Below, piece by piece: positions 34,630-49,133 of a DNA stretch of 64,000 nucleotides. Under the pieces are notes generated by a model. That model saw only the letters and a list, made by a program, of their open reading frames with translations. It was not told where the DNA came from and made no database searches. Origin of the DNA: Coenobita brevimanus. Its lineage: Eukaryota > Arthropoda > Malacostraca > Decapoda > Coenobitidae. A program made the translations under genes and the position numbers. How positions within the stretch are numbered: the first letter of the stretch is position 1; the number at the start of each line of letters is the position of its first letter. Location of the stretch: contig CM064732.1 of the NCBI GenBank assembly GCA_032717465.1, positions 28,004,330 to 28,068,329 of the forward strand. The letters run 5' to 3'.

Positions 34630-37240
34630 TAGGCTGTGTCACTCCCAGCCAGGACTGACGATACTGGTCTAGAGTGCGTGCTGTTTGCAGAATCATTTAA
34701 TCTCACGCAGTTGGTAAAGCATCCAACCAGAATACCAGATAATCCTTACCAGAACGCCCATCTCTTAGATCTATTCCTGACAATTAATCCAGATCAATAC
34801 GGGATAGAAGCTCTGTCACCACTTGGATCCCCTGACCACAGTCTCATCAAAGGCTCATTAGTTAGCCCAAACCTCCCAGCTCAGAACCCGTCAGGGTGAC
34901 CCGATGACACTTTGATAGGGCAAACTGGGATGGATTTAGAAATTATCTTGTTGACATTCCATGGCAGTCTTTCTTCTCTAGTGATGTCAGTTCTACTCAA
35001 CCCCACATTAATGACTTAACACTAGCTGGTATGGATTAATTCATCCCAAGTCAACAGTTCACTAAAAGATCGAACCCTCCAAAATGGTTTGATAACAACT
35101 GTACCAGAGCAACGGGCCAAAAGTCAGTAGCATAAAACTATTGCTTAAAATAAAAACATCTAAATCATTCTGCCAATTTAAAATTGCTAGAAACCATGGA
35201 AAAGCAGTAGTAAATCACGCTAAATCAATCTTTCTTCAAAACCAAACAACAAAACTGGTTAACAGTCCTAATGACAATAGAATATTCTAGTCAACTCTCA
35301 TTTCTTTCAATAATAACTTTAACAAGTCATCATCAATTCCTCCACTAAAATCTTCAGACAGTAGCATTACAAGTGACCCTCTTGATAAAGTGATTATCAT
35401 TGCCAGTAAATTTGCCAGAAATTCTACCTTAGAAGATGTCAGCCAGAACATCCGTGTACTAGAACATACACTCCCGAAATTGTTGCACGTAAAACACAGA
35501 CAAGATAAATAAAATCAATGATAGACAATTTACCAACCAACAAAGCTCCAGGCCCAGAAGAAATTCCTCCAGCTGTTATGAAAACGTGCTCCCCAGAACT
35601 TGCTTCTGTTCTAGCTATGTTATTCAGACTATGCATACGTATTTCTTCATTCCCTGATTCATTCAATGAAGCCAAAATCCACCCTATTCCAGTGAAAGTT
35701 CCTCTGACCCCTCTGGTTACAGATCAATTGCTATCACGTCTTTTCTTGGTCTGTCTATCTATCTATCTATAGCCCGACGTCCTAATCCAGCAAAGGGTGG
35801 CCACAGACAAAACGCCTCCAAGTCACTCTGTCACCCACCATTTAACTACCCTCCCCCCAACCCACCCATCCCTCCCTCATTTACCTCTCAACTCCATCCC
35901 TCCACCTCTCTTGGTAAAGTATTTAAAATTGTAATTTATAAGTACATAGTTAAACACCTTGAATCCAACAACGTAATTAGCGATAGACAGTTTGGTTTTT
36001 GCCAAGAGAGATCCACCATTCATATACACAATCTCCTGACTCACACCATCCATCAGTCAACTGACCAACATGGAGAAGCTCATGCATTAGCACTTGATAT
36101 TTATAAAAGCTTTCGACAGAGTGTGGCATCGCTTCCAGCTTTCCAGACTCCCTTGCTATGGGTTAAACATCTTTTGTTCCTCTGCTTTCCTCACATCTCA
36201 AAGACAGAAAAACAAGAGTGCAGTTAGATGATCTATGTTCCAATTTCCACTCAATTAATGCCGGCGTGCCACATGGGTTAGTTCTGGTGCCAACCCTATT
36301 CCTACTTCATATTAATGATCTGTTATCTGTCACATACAATCCCATCCATTCACGTGCAGATGACTCAACACTTCACAGTTCATTCACGCTCGAACACCCA
36401 TTCACAAAGTTTAATATCTCTAATTCTCCAGTTAGTGCAACTATCTCCACAAATCAAGACTTATCTTGAGATCAGTGAATAGGAACGAAATAACCTTGTC
36501 TCATATAATGTTATTAAAACCAAATATATACAATTTATTAATTGACAGACATTGCCAGATTCGTATATATATTACCTTCAATGATACTAATATTCTCTTC
36601 TCCAAAAGAATGTAAATTCTTGGTGTTTCACTTATTAATGCCCTCAGCTGGACCTCTCATGTCAGATCACTTGCTAAAACCGCCTCAAAGAAACTTGGAT
36701 TATTATAGAGTCCGTAACTTCTTCACTGACAAACAATTAGATATAATTTATAAGTCATGTGCACTCTCAGCTAGAATATTGCTCACCCCTGTGGAATGGA
36801 TGTGGAGAGGTTTCACTAAAACAACTAGACAAAATTCAGAACAAAACTAGTAGAAATATTAATAACCCTGGTATTACAAATAAACTACCTCCCCTACAAG
36901 TAGGAAGAAATGTTGCTTCCTTGTATTATTTTACAGATACTGTTATGGTAAATGCTCTGATGAAGTTGCGTCCATTGTGCCACCTCTTCATGCCTTCCCT
37001 CATGCTACATGTGCATCTGGTAGCGCTCATGACTGGAATGTTACACAGCCATATTGCAGAACTTCTGCCTATCAGAAAGCTTTTATTCCCTGAACTGTAT
37101 CTCTCTGGAACTCGCGTCCCTGGAGTTGTTTCCCCCCAAACTTCAACATACAGCTGTTCAAATCCAAAAGTTACAGATTTTGTATGAATGGAGGACACAG
37201 TAATCTCGTGTATGGATGATTTTTTTTTTATTCATTTGTT
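34630..37240 (+). pseudogene. Jockey-like non-LTR retrotransposon B, 5' truncated, broken
   Basis: It starts inside the endonuclease with ARTDDTGLECVLFAESFNLT, matching A near 6980, then LLDLFLTINPDQYG and GSPDHSLIKG. RT blocks follow: NKAPGPEEIPPAVMK near 35540, FLLHINDLL then RADDSTLH with the catalytic Asp pair at 36359-36364 (family F/Y-A-D-D; the aromatic residue is Arg here), and LEYCSPLWNGCGE near 36775. The 3' end near 37205-37240 has the same 'atgga.(t)g' then T-run as A. There are several stops and frame changes. A 158-bp nested fragment sits at 35751-35908. A and B are in opposite orientation 25 kb apart. Confidence 0.75.
35751..35908 (-). mobile_element. 158-bp fragment of non-LTR element III inserted in the RT of B
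   Basis: An exact 7-bp duplication, TCTTGGT, lies at 35744-35750 and 35909-35915. On the minus strand it is the last ~140 bp of the family at 14372-14985, ending in a (TAGA)n tail. It is a severely 5'-truncated copy, as expected from target-primed reverse transcription. Removing the insert and one duplication restores the B reading. Confidence 0.85.
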
Positions 37241-37394
37241 TTTCCTTCCTTTTTTCTGGTATAAAAAAAAAAAAAACAGTTATACAGTTTTGTTATGGAC
37301 TTCAGTTCAGCGTTCATCCATGATTCACAGCCATAGAGCAACGTTTACACTAACGCACCACACACGACACTTTATCACAAATGAAAGTGTTTAT

Positions 37395-40245
37395 TTATTT
37401 TTTTACCAAATACACAAATTTAAGTACATGTAACATCATTGCTTTGGCATGTGCTTTAACCCGAGACGTCCCATCAACGTATGGGTAAGTTGCAACATTT
37501 TGCATTTGCCAGTCCCGTCGACGTACTGGTACGTTTTGCAATTGCAAGGTCCCTATTTTGCACAATTTTAAATTTTCGTGCGTGATTTTTCGTACGTATA
37601 CACGGGACACCTTCCTCTATTCCTCTACAAGATGCGAAGCAGGGACAATGCCTTACACAGCATAACCTCCCCCCCCCCGCACGCCATTGTCTCGGCAATT
37701 CACCTGTTACCAGTGACCTGGCCAATAAAGACATTCAGGGCCAGAGTGATTCCTCAATCGATGACAATGTGGAGGACAAAGTTTACATAGCATCAGAGGA
37801 AGAAACAGCCAGAAATGATGATCAGGTAATGTGGCAAAAGAAGGTCAGGAATGGTGATGAGTTAGTGAGTGAAACGATGCTTATAATGCCTATATTACTG
37901 TTTGAAAACCAATATACTCTCATACTACATATAAATTCGTACCAAATAAATAAATAAATACCGTTTAGGAGTGGTGTGGAATATATAGTTATTCTCCCAT
38001 AGAACTCGTTTTCTTTGCAGCCAGCCTGATAGAAAACCCTGTAAGGTAAGGAGGTACTCCTACCTGTATCGAGTATTTTAAACCTCAGGTGGGCGATTTC
38101 TCTATGAATTTTCGATGTTTCTCACCAAAAGCGGAGATTTTAGACAAAACATTTTTTTTCCAAAAATGGTCGGGACTGGGCGGTGTCGGAGGTGCGAAAG
38201 TGGTTGGGACGTGACGGGTTAACAGTGGATGATATGAAACCGTTGCTGGTGAAGGGTGAACCCCAAAACAGGTAGATGCCACGCCACTCCTCAATCATCG
38301 CTGTCACTGATAACACAAAATCTTGTTTTAGACAGATTCTCATTTCATGTTCTATGCAACAATTGTGGAGTAGTAATATCATTTTTTTAGCATAGTTTGT
38401 CAGGATGTTCAAAGCAGCACCGTATCATCCATTAACGTAAAGACATGTTGCGAACCCCGCAAAATAATCTCCACAACCTTCTTTGATTCTTCTTACTAAA
38501 TCTCAGCAAAAATAATGAATGATAAGCATGATGTTGGTGATCTTTGCCTTACACACGGGGTTATCTTAACTTACACAATCCCAATAATTTTTCTGTTAAT
38601 ACATAGCAACCTATACGGCATAATGCTCTAAATAACTTCTGTCTAGGAGTCATGTCATACGCTTGGAAAAAGCCCATAAACTTTACAGAGAAGGTTCATC
38701 TTTTCCTCGTAGCTAAGTTACACAACAAACACAGTGATACTCTATGCTCTAGACATTCCCTTTTCTCTTGAGCATCAGCAAGTTCTAGGTATAGATTAAA
38801 CCATATGTTTAGTCATGATCATAAAAAATATTTAATTTTGCGGTGCTATTTACAATATTTATTCCCCGACTATTTCCAAAACTTAATGTACTCCCTTTCA
38901 TAAATAGTGTGAATAATCTGGCTCAAGTCTATTGCTTCTGGATACACACCAGAGCAAGATGTTTTATTAAAAAGGGAAGTAAGCACCGAACTCCATGGAG
39001 CAGACAAAATGCCTGGGGACACTCTGGTCCGCATGCCTTATTTGCTTTCATTAAATTCAACTGTTTTCAACTTTAAGTGGCGTTACTGGTTCTTCTAGAA
39101 TACATATGGTCACATAAGTGAAAAACATTTTGTCAGAGTTCTCGTGATTGGTGTGCGGGATTAACGTAATCTTAAGAAAATGCCTCATATTCATTACCAG
39201 TTGAACAACGTTGATTAGTACATTTGCTTTCCTATTTACCCTTCCAGCTTATACCCCTCCATATTCGTTAATTATCCTTGCCTTCCAAGAATCTCTTCCA
39301 TCATCCAAAATTATCATTTATATCATCTATGAGGAACTAGCACCTACTAGCATCTGGACCTTTATACTGTACAATACAGCATTTACATTACTGGCAAACT
39401 CCTTACATTTATCATGCTGCACAGGAACTACTTCTGATAAATATTTAAGAAGTAGTCACTCATCAAAGCAGTTAATGTAATGGGTTTTCTATAACTCTTA
39501 CACCGAACTGGAGGTCCATATAGCACAGGCTTATCCACTAAATGTTGTGCGTGGGTAGAAAATCTGTCAGTGTCTACGTCAGGGAACAACACAGTGATAT
39601 AGAGGCATGATTTGAAGGAAAAGTCTCATTTCAAAACACTTTAAACTCACGCACATCACCCACTACATTGGTGCTCATAACACACACATTTACTTCTAGC
39701 TCCCATCCAATGCCTTTACAGCATATTTTATCACTAACAAAATTTTTTGTTGAGGTTTTCAGATTATTATTTAGCATTAAGGCTTTTTCAACACATATAT
39801 TTGACAGTACAAAAGCATAATCATTTGGGAGTCGGGCATCATCAGGCACACTTGGGTACGAATACTTATGACTCTCCTGCAACCATACTAGCCGAGGTAG
39901 TTCGCGAGCACATTTAACAAATCTGGCGTTCAAACCTCTAGTCATACAGTGCTCAATACTATTTATTTCAGCCTCCATCTCTCCAGAATTGAGAGAAAGA
40001 GCTGTGAGTGTAGTACTGAAAGGCCTTTGGAAGGATATAATAGAATCCAAATAACATATTTGTTGTGCAACGAAATTTAATCCTATTTTGATTTTCACAT
40101 TCGGTGTCAGCACTGGTAACTACATTAGTTAAACTATTTTTTATGAGAAACACTATCACGTCACTGACTCGATCCTCTAATAGCACTTTTGTACGAAACA
40201 TATCCAGGGAACGAAACTAACTGTAGTGTCTATACTTCGCTCAAA
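37395..40245 (-). pseudogene. degenerate protein-coding remnant of unknown identity, interrupted by a MITE
   Basis: The minus strand shows a series of complex, non-repetitive open segments whose frames change only a few times: about 40201-39968, 40113-39631 (160 codons open), 39600-39440, 39430-39080, 38980-38880, 38800-38560 and 38412-38223, then 37455-37395 beyond the MITE at 37456-38222. The last segment keeps the same frame across the MITE if one TTAA is counted, and ends at TAA 37395-37397. An AATAAA signal overlaps that stop on the minus strand. Residue use is normal and there are no retrotransposon, hAT or mariner motifs that I recognise. Candidates are a decayed host gene, an unusual transposase, or an endogenous DNA-virus fragment (decapod genomes are known to carry nimavirus-like insertions). 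None can be chosen from sequence alone. The (GT)n at 40249 marks the upstream limit. Confidence 0.4.
37456..38222 (+). mobile_element. piggyBac-like MITE, copy 2, inserted in the coding remnant
   Basis: TTAA at 37456-37459 and 38219-38222 encloses inverted ends CCCGAGACGTCCCA and CCCGTCACGTCCCA (12 of 14 match). The body matches copy 1 (17-802) read on the opposite strand, for example around 'cagtgacctggcca' and 'gaggaagaaac'. It lacks a transposase frame. The remnant reads on both sides of it. Confidence 0.8.
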
Positions 40246-40649
40246 CTGACACACACACACACACACACACACACACATTTATGCATGTATTTGTATGCAT
40301 GTATGAAAGCAATATCACATGAGCACGTGACGACAAATGTGATGCATAACACAGGAATATCAAGTAAAGCGGAATACGAAGCTTATGTTTGTTCACCTTA
40401 AATATATCTTGAAATACAGACGAATGCTTGGGGGTCTTCTTTACTTGGTTTTACTGTGAGTTATACAATATATGGATGCAATGTTAACCCAATGTAACAT
40501 ATTCCTAGGCAAGTGTAACGATGAAAAGGTGGAGTCGGGGTGATGTGAGCGTGAAAGAGAAGTACATTGACTGTGACAGAATTAACCAGTGGTGCCAGGC
40601 AAAGCAAACCTCTCCTGACGTTAGTTAATATATTGTTGTTATATACTTT
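40246..40649. other. no gene seen; (AC)n and a shared repeat end
   Basis: (AC)n at 40249-40277. 'gtggtgccaggc.(a)agcaaacct' near 40591 recurs at about 19684, and a looser version at about 63885, suggesting a common repeat terminus. Confidence 0.45.
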
Positions 40650-41109
40650 TTGCGGGAGATGGCTGAATGGGTTGAACAGAGAGCGTTGCGATGGCGTGGG
40701 CATATGGAGAGAATGGATGAAGAGTGATTGGTGAAAAACAAAACTGGATCAGATGTGAGAGATGTAAGGCTGAGAGGAAGAACACGAATAGGATGGATGG
40801 ACAGTGTGAAGAGAGCGTTAGATGCAAGAGAGATGTCTGTAAAGCAAGGAAGATTGGCTGTGCGTGATAGGAATGACTGGAAAGAAATTGTGAATGAAGG
40901 GATGTTATCCTGCACTTAGTTTAATCAGCTTATCAGGTCATGTGCGGGTAATGGGATGGGTCCATTATGATGTGGCAGTGGTAAACCAGCTCTGCTGTCT
41001 GGCCCTGCATAAGATGTCGCTGATTGCACTGTGCAGTTCAACCTCGTGCAGTGTGGTGCGGTGAGGATCTGTCCCTTCTCCCCTTGGGGCTAAGAACGAG
41101 TAAATGTGT

Positions 41110-41174
<65 letters not shown>

Positions 41175-41250
41175 GATGAGTACATTTGAAGTGTGTCGTC
41201 CTGTCTCGGATACCTCCCTGTTTTGGAAGCAACCCAGGTATATGGACAGA
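40650..41250 (+). pseudogene. 3' copy of RTE-like element II, 5' truncated
   Basis: The plus strand reads EQRALRWRGHMERMDEE, a stop, then VRLRGRTRIGWMDSVKRAL and REMSVKQGRLAVRDRNDW, ending at a TAG near 40917. It corresponds to 7568-7780 of II on the minus strand. The 3' region then matches II closely: 'ggtaaaccagctctgctgtc', 'gcactgtgcagtt', 'tctgtccctt', and the end 'aggtatatgga'. A (GT)n tract at 41107-41171 replaces the short 'gaatgaatgtgtctg' region of II. Confidence 0.8.
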
Positions 41251-41289
41251 AAGATTGTTAGTCATTACTGACATTTGTGCTCAAGTAAA

Positions 41290-41950
41290 GTCTAAGGTAG
41301 TGGCGCATATGTTTTCAAGTTTGTCCTCTGAAAACCCGTGATCTTGCATTTGGCCTTTCAAGATCACTCAAGGTCAAAGGTCATAGAGCCAAATGAAAGC
41401 TCACATAAGATTTTGTATATCTTGATAATAGAGAATATCTCTATCTTCAACGAGTTTCGAGTTATAGCCCCCTGAATATCCGTGACCCTGAGTTTGACCT
41501 TTCAAGGTCACTCAAGGTCAAAGGTCATGGTATCATTTAAGAACCCATATGGGGATTTCCCATCTGTTGATAATAGAAAATATCTATCCTCAACGAGTTT
41601 CGAGCTATGGCCCCCTGAATATCCGTGATCTTGAGTCTGACCTTTCAAGGTACCTCATGGTCAAAGATCTTCGTGCCAAATGAAAGCCCATATTATGAGT
41701 TCCTGCATGTTATTAATAGTAAATATCTTCAAATGGTTTACAGTTATATTCCTTTAAAAATCCCTAACCTTGATTTTGACTTCTCAAGGTCATTACCTCC
41801 AAAATTTAATCATTCTCTCTTGGGACCAGTGCCCAATCATCCAGAAATTTTCATGCAATGTCATTCAACAGTTTTTCTGTAATGTTGCTAACAATCAATG
41901 AAACAAGCAAAGAAACAAACTCGACCAAAACAATACCTCGCCGGACCCCG
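41290..41950 (+). repeat. tandem array, ~143-bp units, copy 2
   Basis: The anchor 'aggtcaaagg' or variants lie at 41371, 41515 and 41658. Units contain 'tatctt(c)aac.agtttc.agttatagcccc' and 'ccgtgacc.tgagtttgacc'. The end 'caaagaaacaaactcgacca' and 'gccggaccccgtccggg' matches the array at 19900-20530. Confidence 0.8.
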
Positions 41951-43220
41951 TCCGGGAGAGGTAAAGAGGAGGAGATAGGAAGGTAGGATACAGAAGAGGA
42001 AACATGGAGAGGGGAGACGAGGAGAGGGAGAGGTGGGGAAAGAGGTAAGAAACTGGGAGAGAGGGAAGGAAAGAGAAAGTGGGGAGTTATAAAGTGAAAA
42101 GGAGGAGATGGGAGGAGATGGCAGTGAATAACCAGACCGAGCTCTCTGGGAACATGAATATTAATTTTCAGGCGTATCGGCCCATAAATAGTCATGGGAC
42201 GACGACTACCAGCGTTGGTAAAAAGAATGACAGTACCAGTATCAATACTGTGGAGAAGCGGAAAAACGGGGGAAAATAAATACTCTTACAGATGAATGAC
42301 GGAGCGGAGCAGGGTTTGAAAGGGAATGGAAAATATGGATACACCAAAGCCAGGAATAATATGAAAGAGGGAGAAACAAGGAAAGTAAGATGGTAGAATA
42401 CCGTGAGAGGTAGATGAAGGAGTGGTGGATTGTCGGCAAGGGAAAAAAAATCGAATTTTAGCTGAGATTGAGACTGAAATATTATGAAATATTTTACTGA
42501 CCCAATAATAACGTACGATATTAGTGTAAAACATTAAAGAAGGCAAATAAACCTGAATCTTTTGAAAGTAACACCTCTTAAAAACCACATTTAAGGCTAC
42601 AATGTTAAAATCACGTTACTAAGAATAATTTTATGAATAATTAATATTTAGATTTGGATAGTTCATCACCTTACTTCATGTAAATCCCCATATGTATTTG
42701 CTATTACAACCTTTTTCAGTGCATATACTTATGTATTCATTTAAATGCTCATAATTTAAACTTGTGTACACATACCAATACTCAGCTACATTTTGCAACT
42801 ACATATCTGTGCTATTACAACATGCAGGTATACAAGTACACATAATACCAAATATTTCGTTATGAAATCGATTTAGAATTTGTTTCTGGAATAAGCAGGG
42901 TTTGAGGAACTTCTTAAAACTAGATATTATAAGGTAATTAAATTTATATGAGATGAGACAGATAATTCCAGCTCTTGACGCCATGGTTCGTCAAAAACGT
43001 CTAGAAATGTTTGCAGCTCATTAATGGACTTTCTAAAGGACTGATGTTTCGAACACGTAGAACATACCTTTCATTTTTTGGTAATTGAACAGTACCTCAT
43101 TACTGTAGTTGTCCCATTATTTACAGATAAATCGCGACCCTAAAAGACCGCTAAGCACTTGTCCAAATGAGAGCCTTTCCGGAACAGCATTTGCGAAAAG
43201 GAGTGCCATTTATGAATCGC
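41951..43220. other. no gene seen; purine-rich then A/T-rich sequence
   Basis: 41950-42110 is purine-rich. The remainder is unremarkable A/T-rich sequence with no element recognised. Confidence 0.45.
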
Positions 43221-43501
43221 TACCACCACCACCTCCACCACCGTCATCACAGCTATCACCACCACCTCCACTACCATAGCTACCACCACCAATGCCACAG
43301 CTACCATCACCACCACCATCACCATCAAAATTACCACCACCATCAGAACTACCAACACCACAACTGTCACAGCTGCCACCACTGACATCATCACAGCTAC
43401 CGCCACAACGACCACTATTATCAAAGCTACCATCACCACCACCACCACAGCTACCACCGCCACAATCATCACTTCTACCATCACCACAGCTGCCACCATT
43501 T
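43221..43501. repeat. imperfect (CCA)n trinucleotide tract
   Basis: About 280 bp made mostly of CCA/TCA/GCT triplets keep the triplet phase, so all six frames look open (Val/Met-rich, His-rich, Pro/Ser-rich). Unit-phase preservation is a property of the repeat, not evidence of translation. (TC)n follows at 43571-43613 and (GT)n at 43695-43773. Confidence 0.85.
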
Positions 43502-43568
43502 GCTGTTGAATAAAATCGTCTTTTCGTAACATCAGTGAGGTAATAGACATTGGAGTGTAGAATGTATA

Positions 43569-43616
<48 letters not shown>

Positions 43617-43693
43617 GATACATGAAACTCCATGGAAGTCCCCCGTAGTATTTTTCCCTGTACGCGAAATCAATAATACTATGCAAATAAGCG

Positions 43694-43773
<80 letters not shown>

Positions 43774-43775
<2 letters not shown>

Positions 43776-44685
43776 ACACACCAAACATACAACAAAAGAC
43801 TCAGAACAACGAACTGACAACGATGGTGTAAATTATAACTGTGTGTGGTCAGTTGGGCGCAAGGCAAGCGCACTTTTGTGCCCAATTTCTTACCAGACAT
43901 TAGGAACCTTCTACATGTTATACAGATGGGTGGAATGAGCCGCTGTCAGAGCTGGTCCATGTCAAGCTTGGTGTTAGAGAGTGTCTTAGGGGCACTAATG
44001 TGTAGAGTTATTTGAGGCCAGAACATTCTTCCAGAAAGGTTCAGTTGACATGAAACTGTAATTGGCCCTTAAAGAAGAAGAGGATGATGTGCATAAATAT
44101 TAATAGCATCTTTATTTGAAACGCTTCAACATTTAAATCGTCATCATCGGTGATCTAAATGGAATAAGGTAAAATAGTATGTTTAAACACTAAAACGTAT
44201 TGCATAAAAAGGTATAAGTAAATAATTATGCCTCAATGTACATAAAGGAGAGGGGCATTGAAGCAGAGTTATGTACCATACAGTGGTACTGCCGACGTAC
44301 TGTTATTCATAGATAGGCTATGAGTCTTAATATACAATGATTCAAGCCATCGCTATTTTTTGATGTACAAGATAATATTTTAAAGTACCCTTTCTTAAGT
44401 ATGACACCACAAGACACGCAATGATACTTTATTTGCTGAGTAAGCGGGCGATCTGAGTCTTCGGCCTGTCCTTGGCCTGTCCTGCTCGACAAACCCACAT
44501 GCCAGTTAGTCCTGACCTTGAAACCAACGATTGTGCTACTAATATATCCGGCCTGGCAAAATGGGCAAGTGAAACAACAAACTACAGACGAGCGTAGATC
44601 GGCCGGAACAGGATCCTTAACGTGGATGGAGTCAAATTTGAATGAAATACTTAATAAAATCTTAAAGTAAAATTGTTGGTAATAT
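43774..44685. other. no gene seen
   Basis: Ordinary sequence with no recognised repeat or coding match. Confidence 0.4.
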
Positions 44686-45900
44686 TTAATCCTTCATACT
44701 CCATGCGGGGTCAGATTGGCCCCCCCAAATTTTGATAAGATGCCATTTAGCCACTTACTGTTTTAGGGATCTGGTCATCCAGGAATGTGTTTGTACTTGG
44801 CCAGTTTATAGGCATACAAAGTAGAAAAAAAATATATATATATAGCTCAGGAGTGACAAGGCAGCAAACTTCACCGGGGTCGTCTGATACCCCACCTAGC
44901 ATTCTGTGTAATATTTTTTTTTTTTCAAATTCTACATATTATTGACCATGCTACTGCCTGTTGAGCTATTATACAGTCGGGGGGGGGGGAGGGGAGAATT
45001 GGAGAAGATTCTCCCATTTCTGATGATGATATTGACTTGCAGTGATTTATCTGACGATAATGACTAAGAACCAAAACTGCTAATCATGTTTATGTTTACC
45101 TGATTTGCTAATCATTCAGGGGTTTTCTGAATATAAATGTCAATATCGTTTAGGTTCTGAACATATTTTCAACCAAATTTTTCGTGTCATTTCGTTTTCA
45201 TGATATTGTGTCATTTTACTTTCTATGGTATTATAACTTTGTGGTAGGTGGGAGCGCTCACCATCCACTCACTCAATGTAGTGCTGCTCTCGGATGTCTG
45301 CCCTGTCCTCTCCTCCATCCTTCTTTCCTTCCATCTTCATCAGTCTTTCTTTCCTTCATTCTTTCCTCGTCCTTCTGCCTGCGGGTGACTTTACACTCCC
45401 TCTTCTGTCTTTCATTCCTTCATTCTTTCCTCTTACTTCTGCCTATGGGTGACTCTACACTGAGTGACAAGCCAAATATTATCCTGTACACCAGGAAACC
45501 ATTTACTACGCTGGGTGGTAACCATATTACCAAATTTTGGCGCCTGGTGATTTAGTGGGTAATTATTGTGCTCCAATAGGATTGAGCCGGTGAAGGTTTA
45601 TATCCAAGGGATGGTTGGGGTTTATTGCTCACGTAATGCCACTCAGGGATGAGTGAGGTTGGTCAATCTCATCTTAAATGTCAGGACCAACTGCCTACCC
45701 CCAGGCTCCTACGCTCCTCATGGGGCAACGTAGGATTGGATGATGGATGGATGGATGGTATTATAACTGATAACACATTTATTTTATTATGTTAAAGGCA
45801 TGCTGAATGAATAAGAATGATGTAAGCTAAAAATGTATGCCACATTAGTCATTAAATGTGCAAACTTTCAAAAATTTTGTAGAAATTCAGTAAAATTTAG

Positions 45901-45940
<40 letters not shown>

Positions 45941-46110
45941 GGACACATGGTGGAATGGCTCCACGCACTGTGTCCTGGGCAACATATGTACAGAATTTAA
46001 CATTTGTAACTTTGTGCATATGGCAGAAATCCACCTATTACGTTGTGGTCTTTCAGACCCCCACATAGCTTTCCGTGTTATGTTTTCCCAACTGGCGTAC
46101 GAAGGGTTAA
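44686..46110. mobile_element. piggyBac-like element, 1,425 bp, with nested SINE-like insert
   Basis: TTAA at 44686-44689 and 46107-46110 encloses inverted ends TCCTTCATACTCCA and CCCTTCGTACGCCA (11 of 14 match). Subterminal 'ggggtcagattgg' and its right-hand counterpart 'gtctgaaagacc' are also related. The right end resembles the MITE at 13589-14187. A 517-bp retroposon is inserted at 45239-45755, so the original element was about 895 bp. A stretch near 45015-45070 reads acidic residues on the plus strand but is not open. A 32-A run lies near 45906. Confidence 0.65.
45239..45755 (+). mobile_element. SINE-like retroposon family H, copy 2
   Basis: A 13-bp duplication, TGGTATTATAACT, lies at 45226-45238 and 45756-45768; its first two or three bases overlap the GGAT tail and are ambiguous. 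The body matches 17806-18306 throughout. The tail is (GGAT)n. The duplication length and tail point to retroposition by a non-LTR element. Confidence 0.85.
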
Positions 46111-47917
<1,807 letters not shown>

Positions 47918-47984
47918 GAGGTGTCGGAAAGGGTAGCACGAAGAGCAAGAGGAATACTGAAGAAAGAAGGGGAAAGGAGGGAAT

Positions 47985-48325
47985 GAGAGGGTAAGTGGCT
48001 GAATCGGTAGAGAGGCGGCCTGCAGTCCTGATGGACCCAGGTTCGAATCCCGGCTGGGGCAGGGAACAGTTTAAGGATTTGAATTTCATAAAAACAGCCT
48101 TTCCTGATCTACCAGATAACCCGCCGACATGTCATAAAAGTACCCCCGCTAATACCAATACACCAGTCCTGTATGAGACAGCCCTAGCATGTATTCAATA
48201 TGGACGGTGGGTGTTAGCGCCGAAGTGGTGACATGTAGAGAGGTGTATGGCATGTAGGAGGACTACTGGGCCTTGAGAGCAGGCTGTGAAGCCTATGCCC
48301 AGAAGTCGGACACATAAAAAAAAAA
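47985..48325 (+). mobile_element. tRNA-derived SINE family G, copy 2
   Basis: A-box TGGCTGAATCGGTAGAG and B-box GGTTCGAATCC, both closer to consensus than in copy 1. The shared body follows, and a 20-A tail at 48306-48325. Inserted in the left part of the long purine tract. Confidence 0.85.
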
Positions 48326-49050
48326 AAAAAAAAAAGGGATAGGGGTGAAATACTCGTAAAGCAACGCTACGAGGGCAAGCGATAGAGGGGAGATGGCACG
48401 AGGGAGGGACAGAGGAGACGAATGGGTGGTAAAAAAAAAATGATGTGGGAGAAAGAAAGAAAGGAAAGAATGGGATGGGAGAGGGTGTGGGGGAGGGAAA
48501 GGGAGTGATAGGAGGGAAAACGGCACTGCGAGAGAGGAGAAGGAGACGGAAAGGAAAGAAAGGGGGAAAGGGTAATATGAAAGGATGAATGTGGAAAAAA
48601 AGGGAAGGGACGGGGGACGGAGGAGAGGAGATGAGGGAAAGATGGAAAAAGTGTAATAGAAAAGAGATAGAAAACGGTGAGAGAGAGAGAAAGAGAGAGA
48701 GAGAGAGGTTATTGGTTGTTCAGCTATATTGGGCCTCTCCTAATTCGTTTTCGTATCCGGAGGGGTGGAGGATAAGGGCAAGGGAAAGAAGAGGGGGTGG
48801 GGGGGTAGTGTGGAGGAAGAAGGTGGAGTGAAGGCAGGAGGGGGAGAGATCGAGAGGAGAAGCCTGGATGGAGAGAAATTCGTGGGTGGATGAAAAGTGG
48901 ACGGAGGGAGTGGTGTTTGGAGATATGGAGAAAGGAAACTGATAATTATTTAGGTACGAAGGGCGGAAAAAGGAGGGATGCAGGGAGTTTAACATGCACA
49001 GGGAGGAGGCTAGGGAGATTAGACCTAATGGAGGTAGGAACTGAAGTATA

Positions 49051-49133
<83 letters not shown>

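Noticed and set aside
43140..43820. 226-codon frame rich in Val/Met, and His- or Ser/Pro-rich frames opposite
   Set aside because: All frames stay open because a CCA-type triplet repeat keeps phase; both ends are microsatellites.
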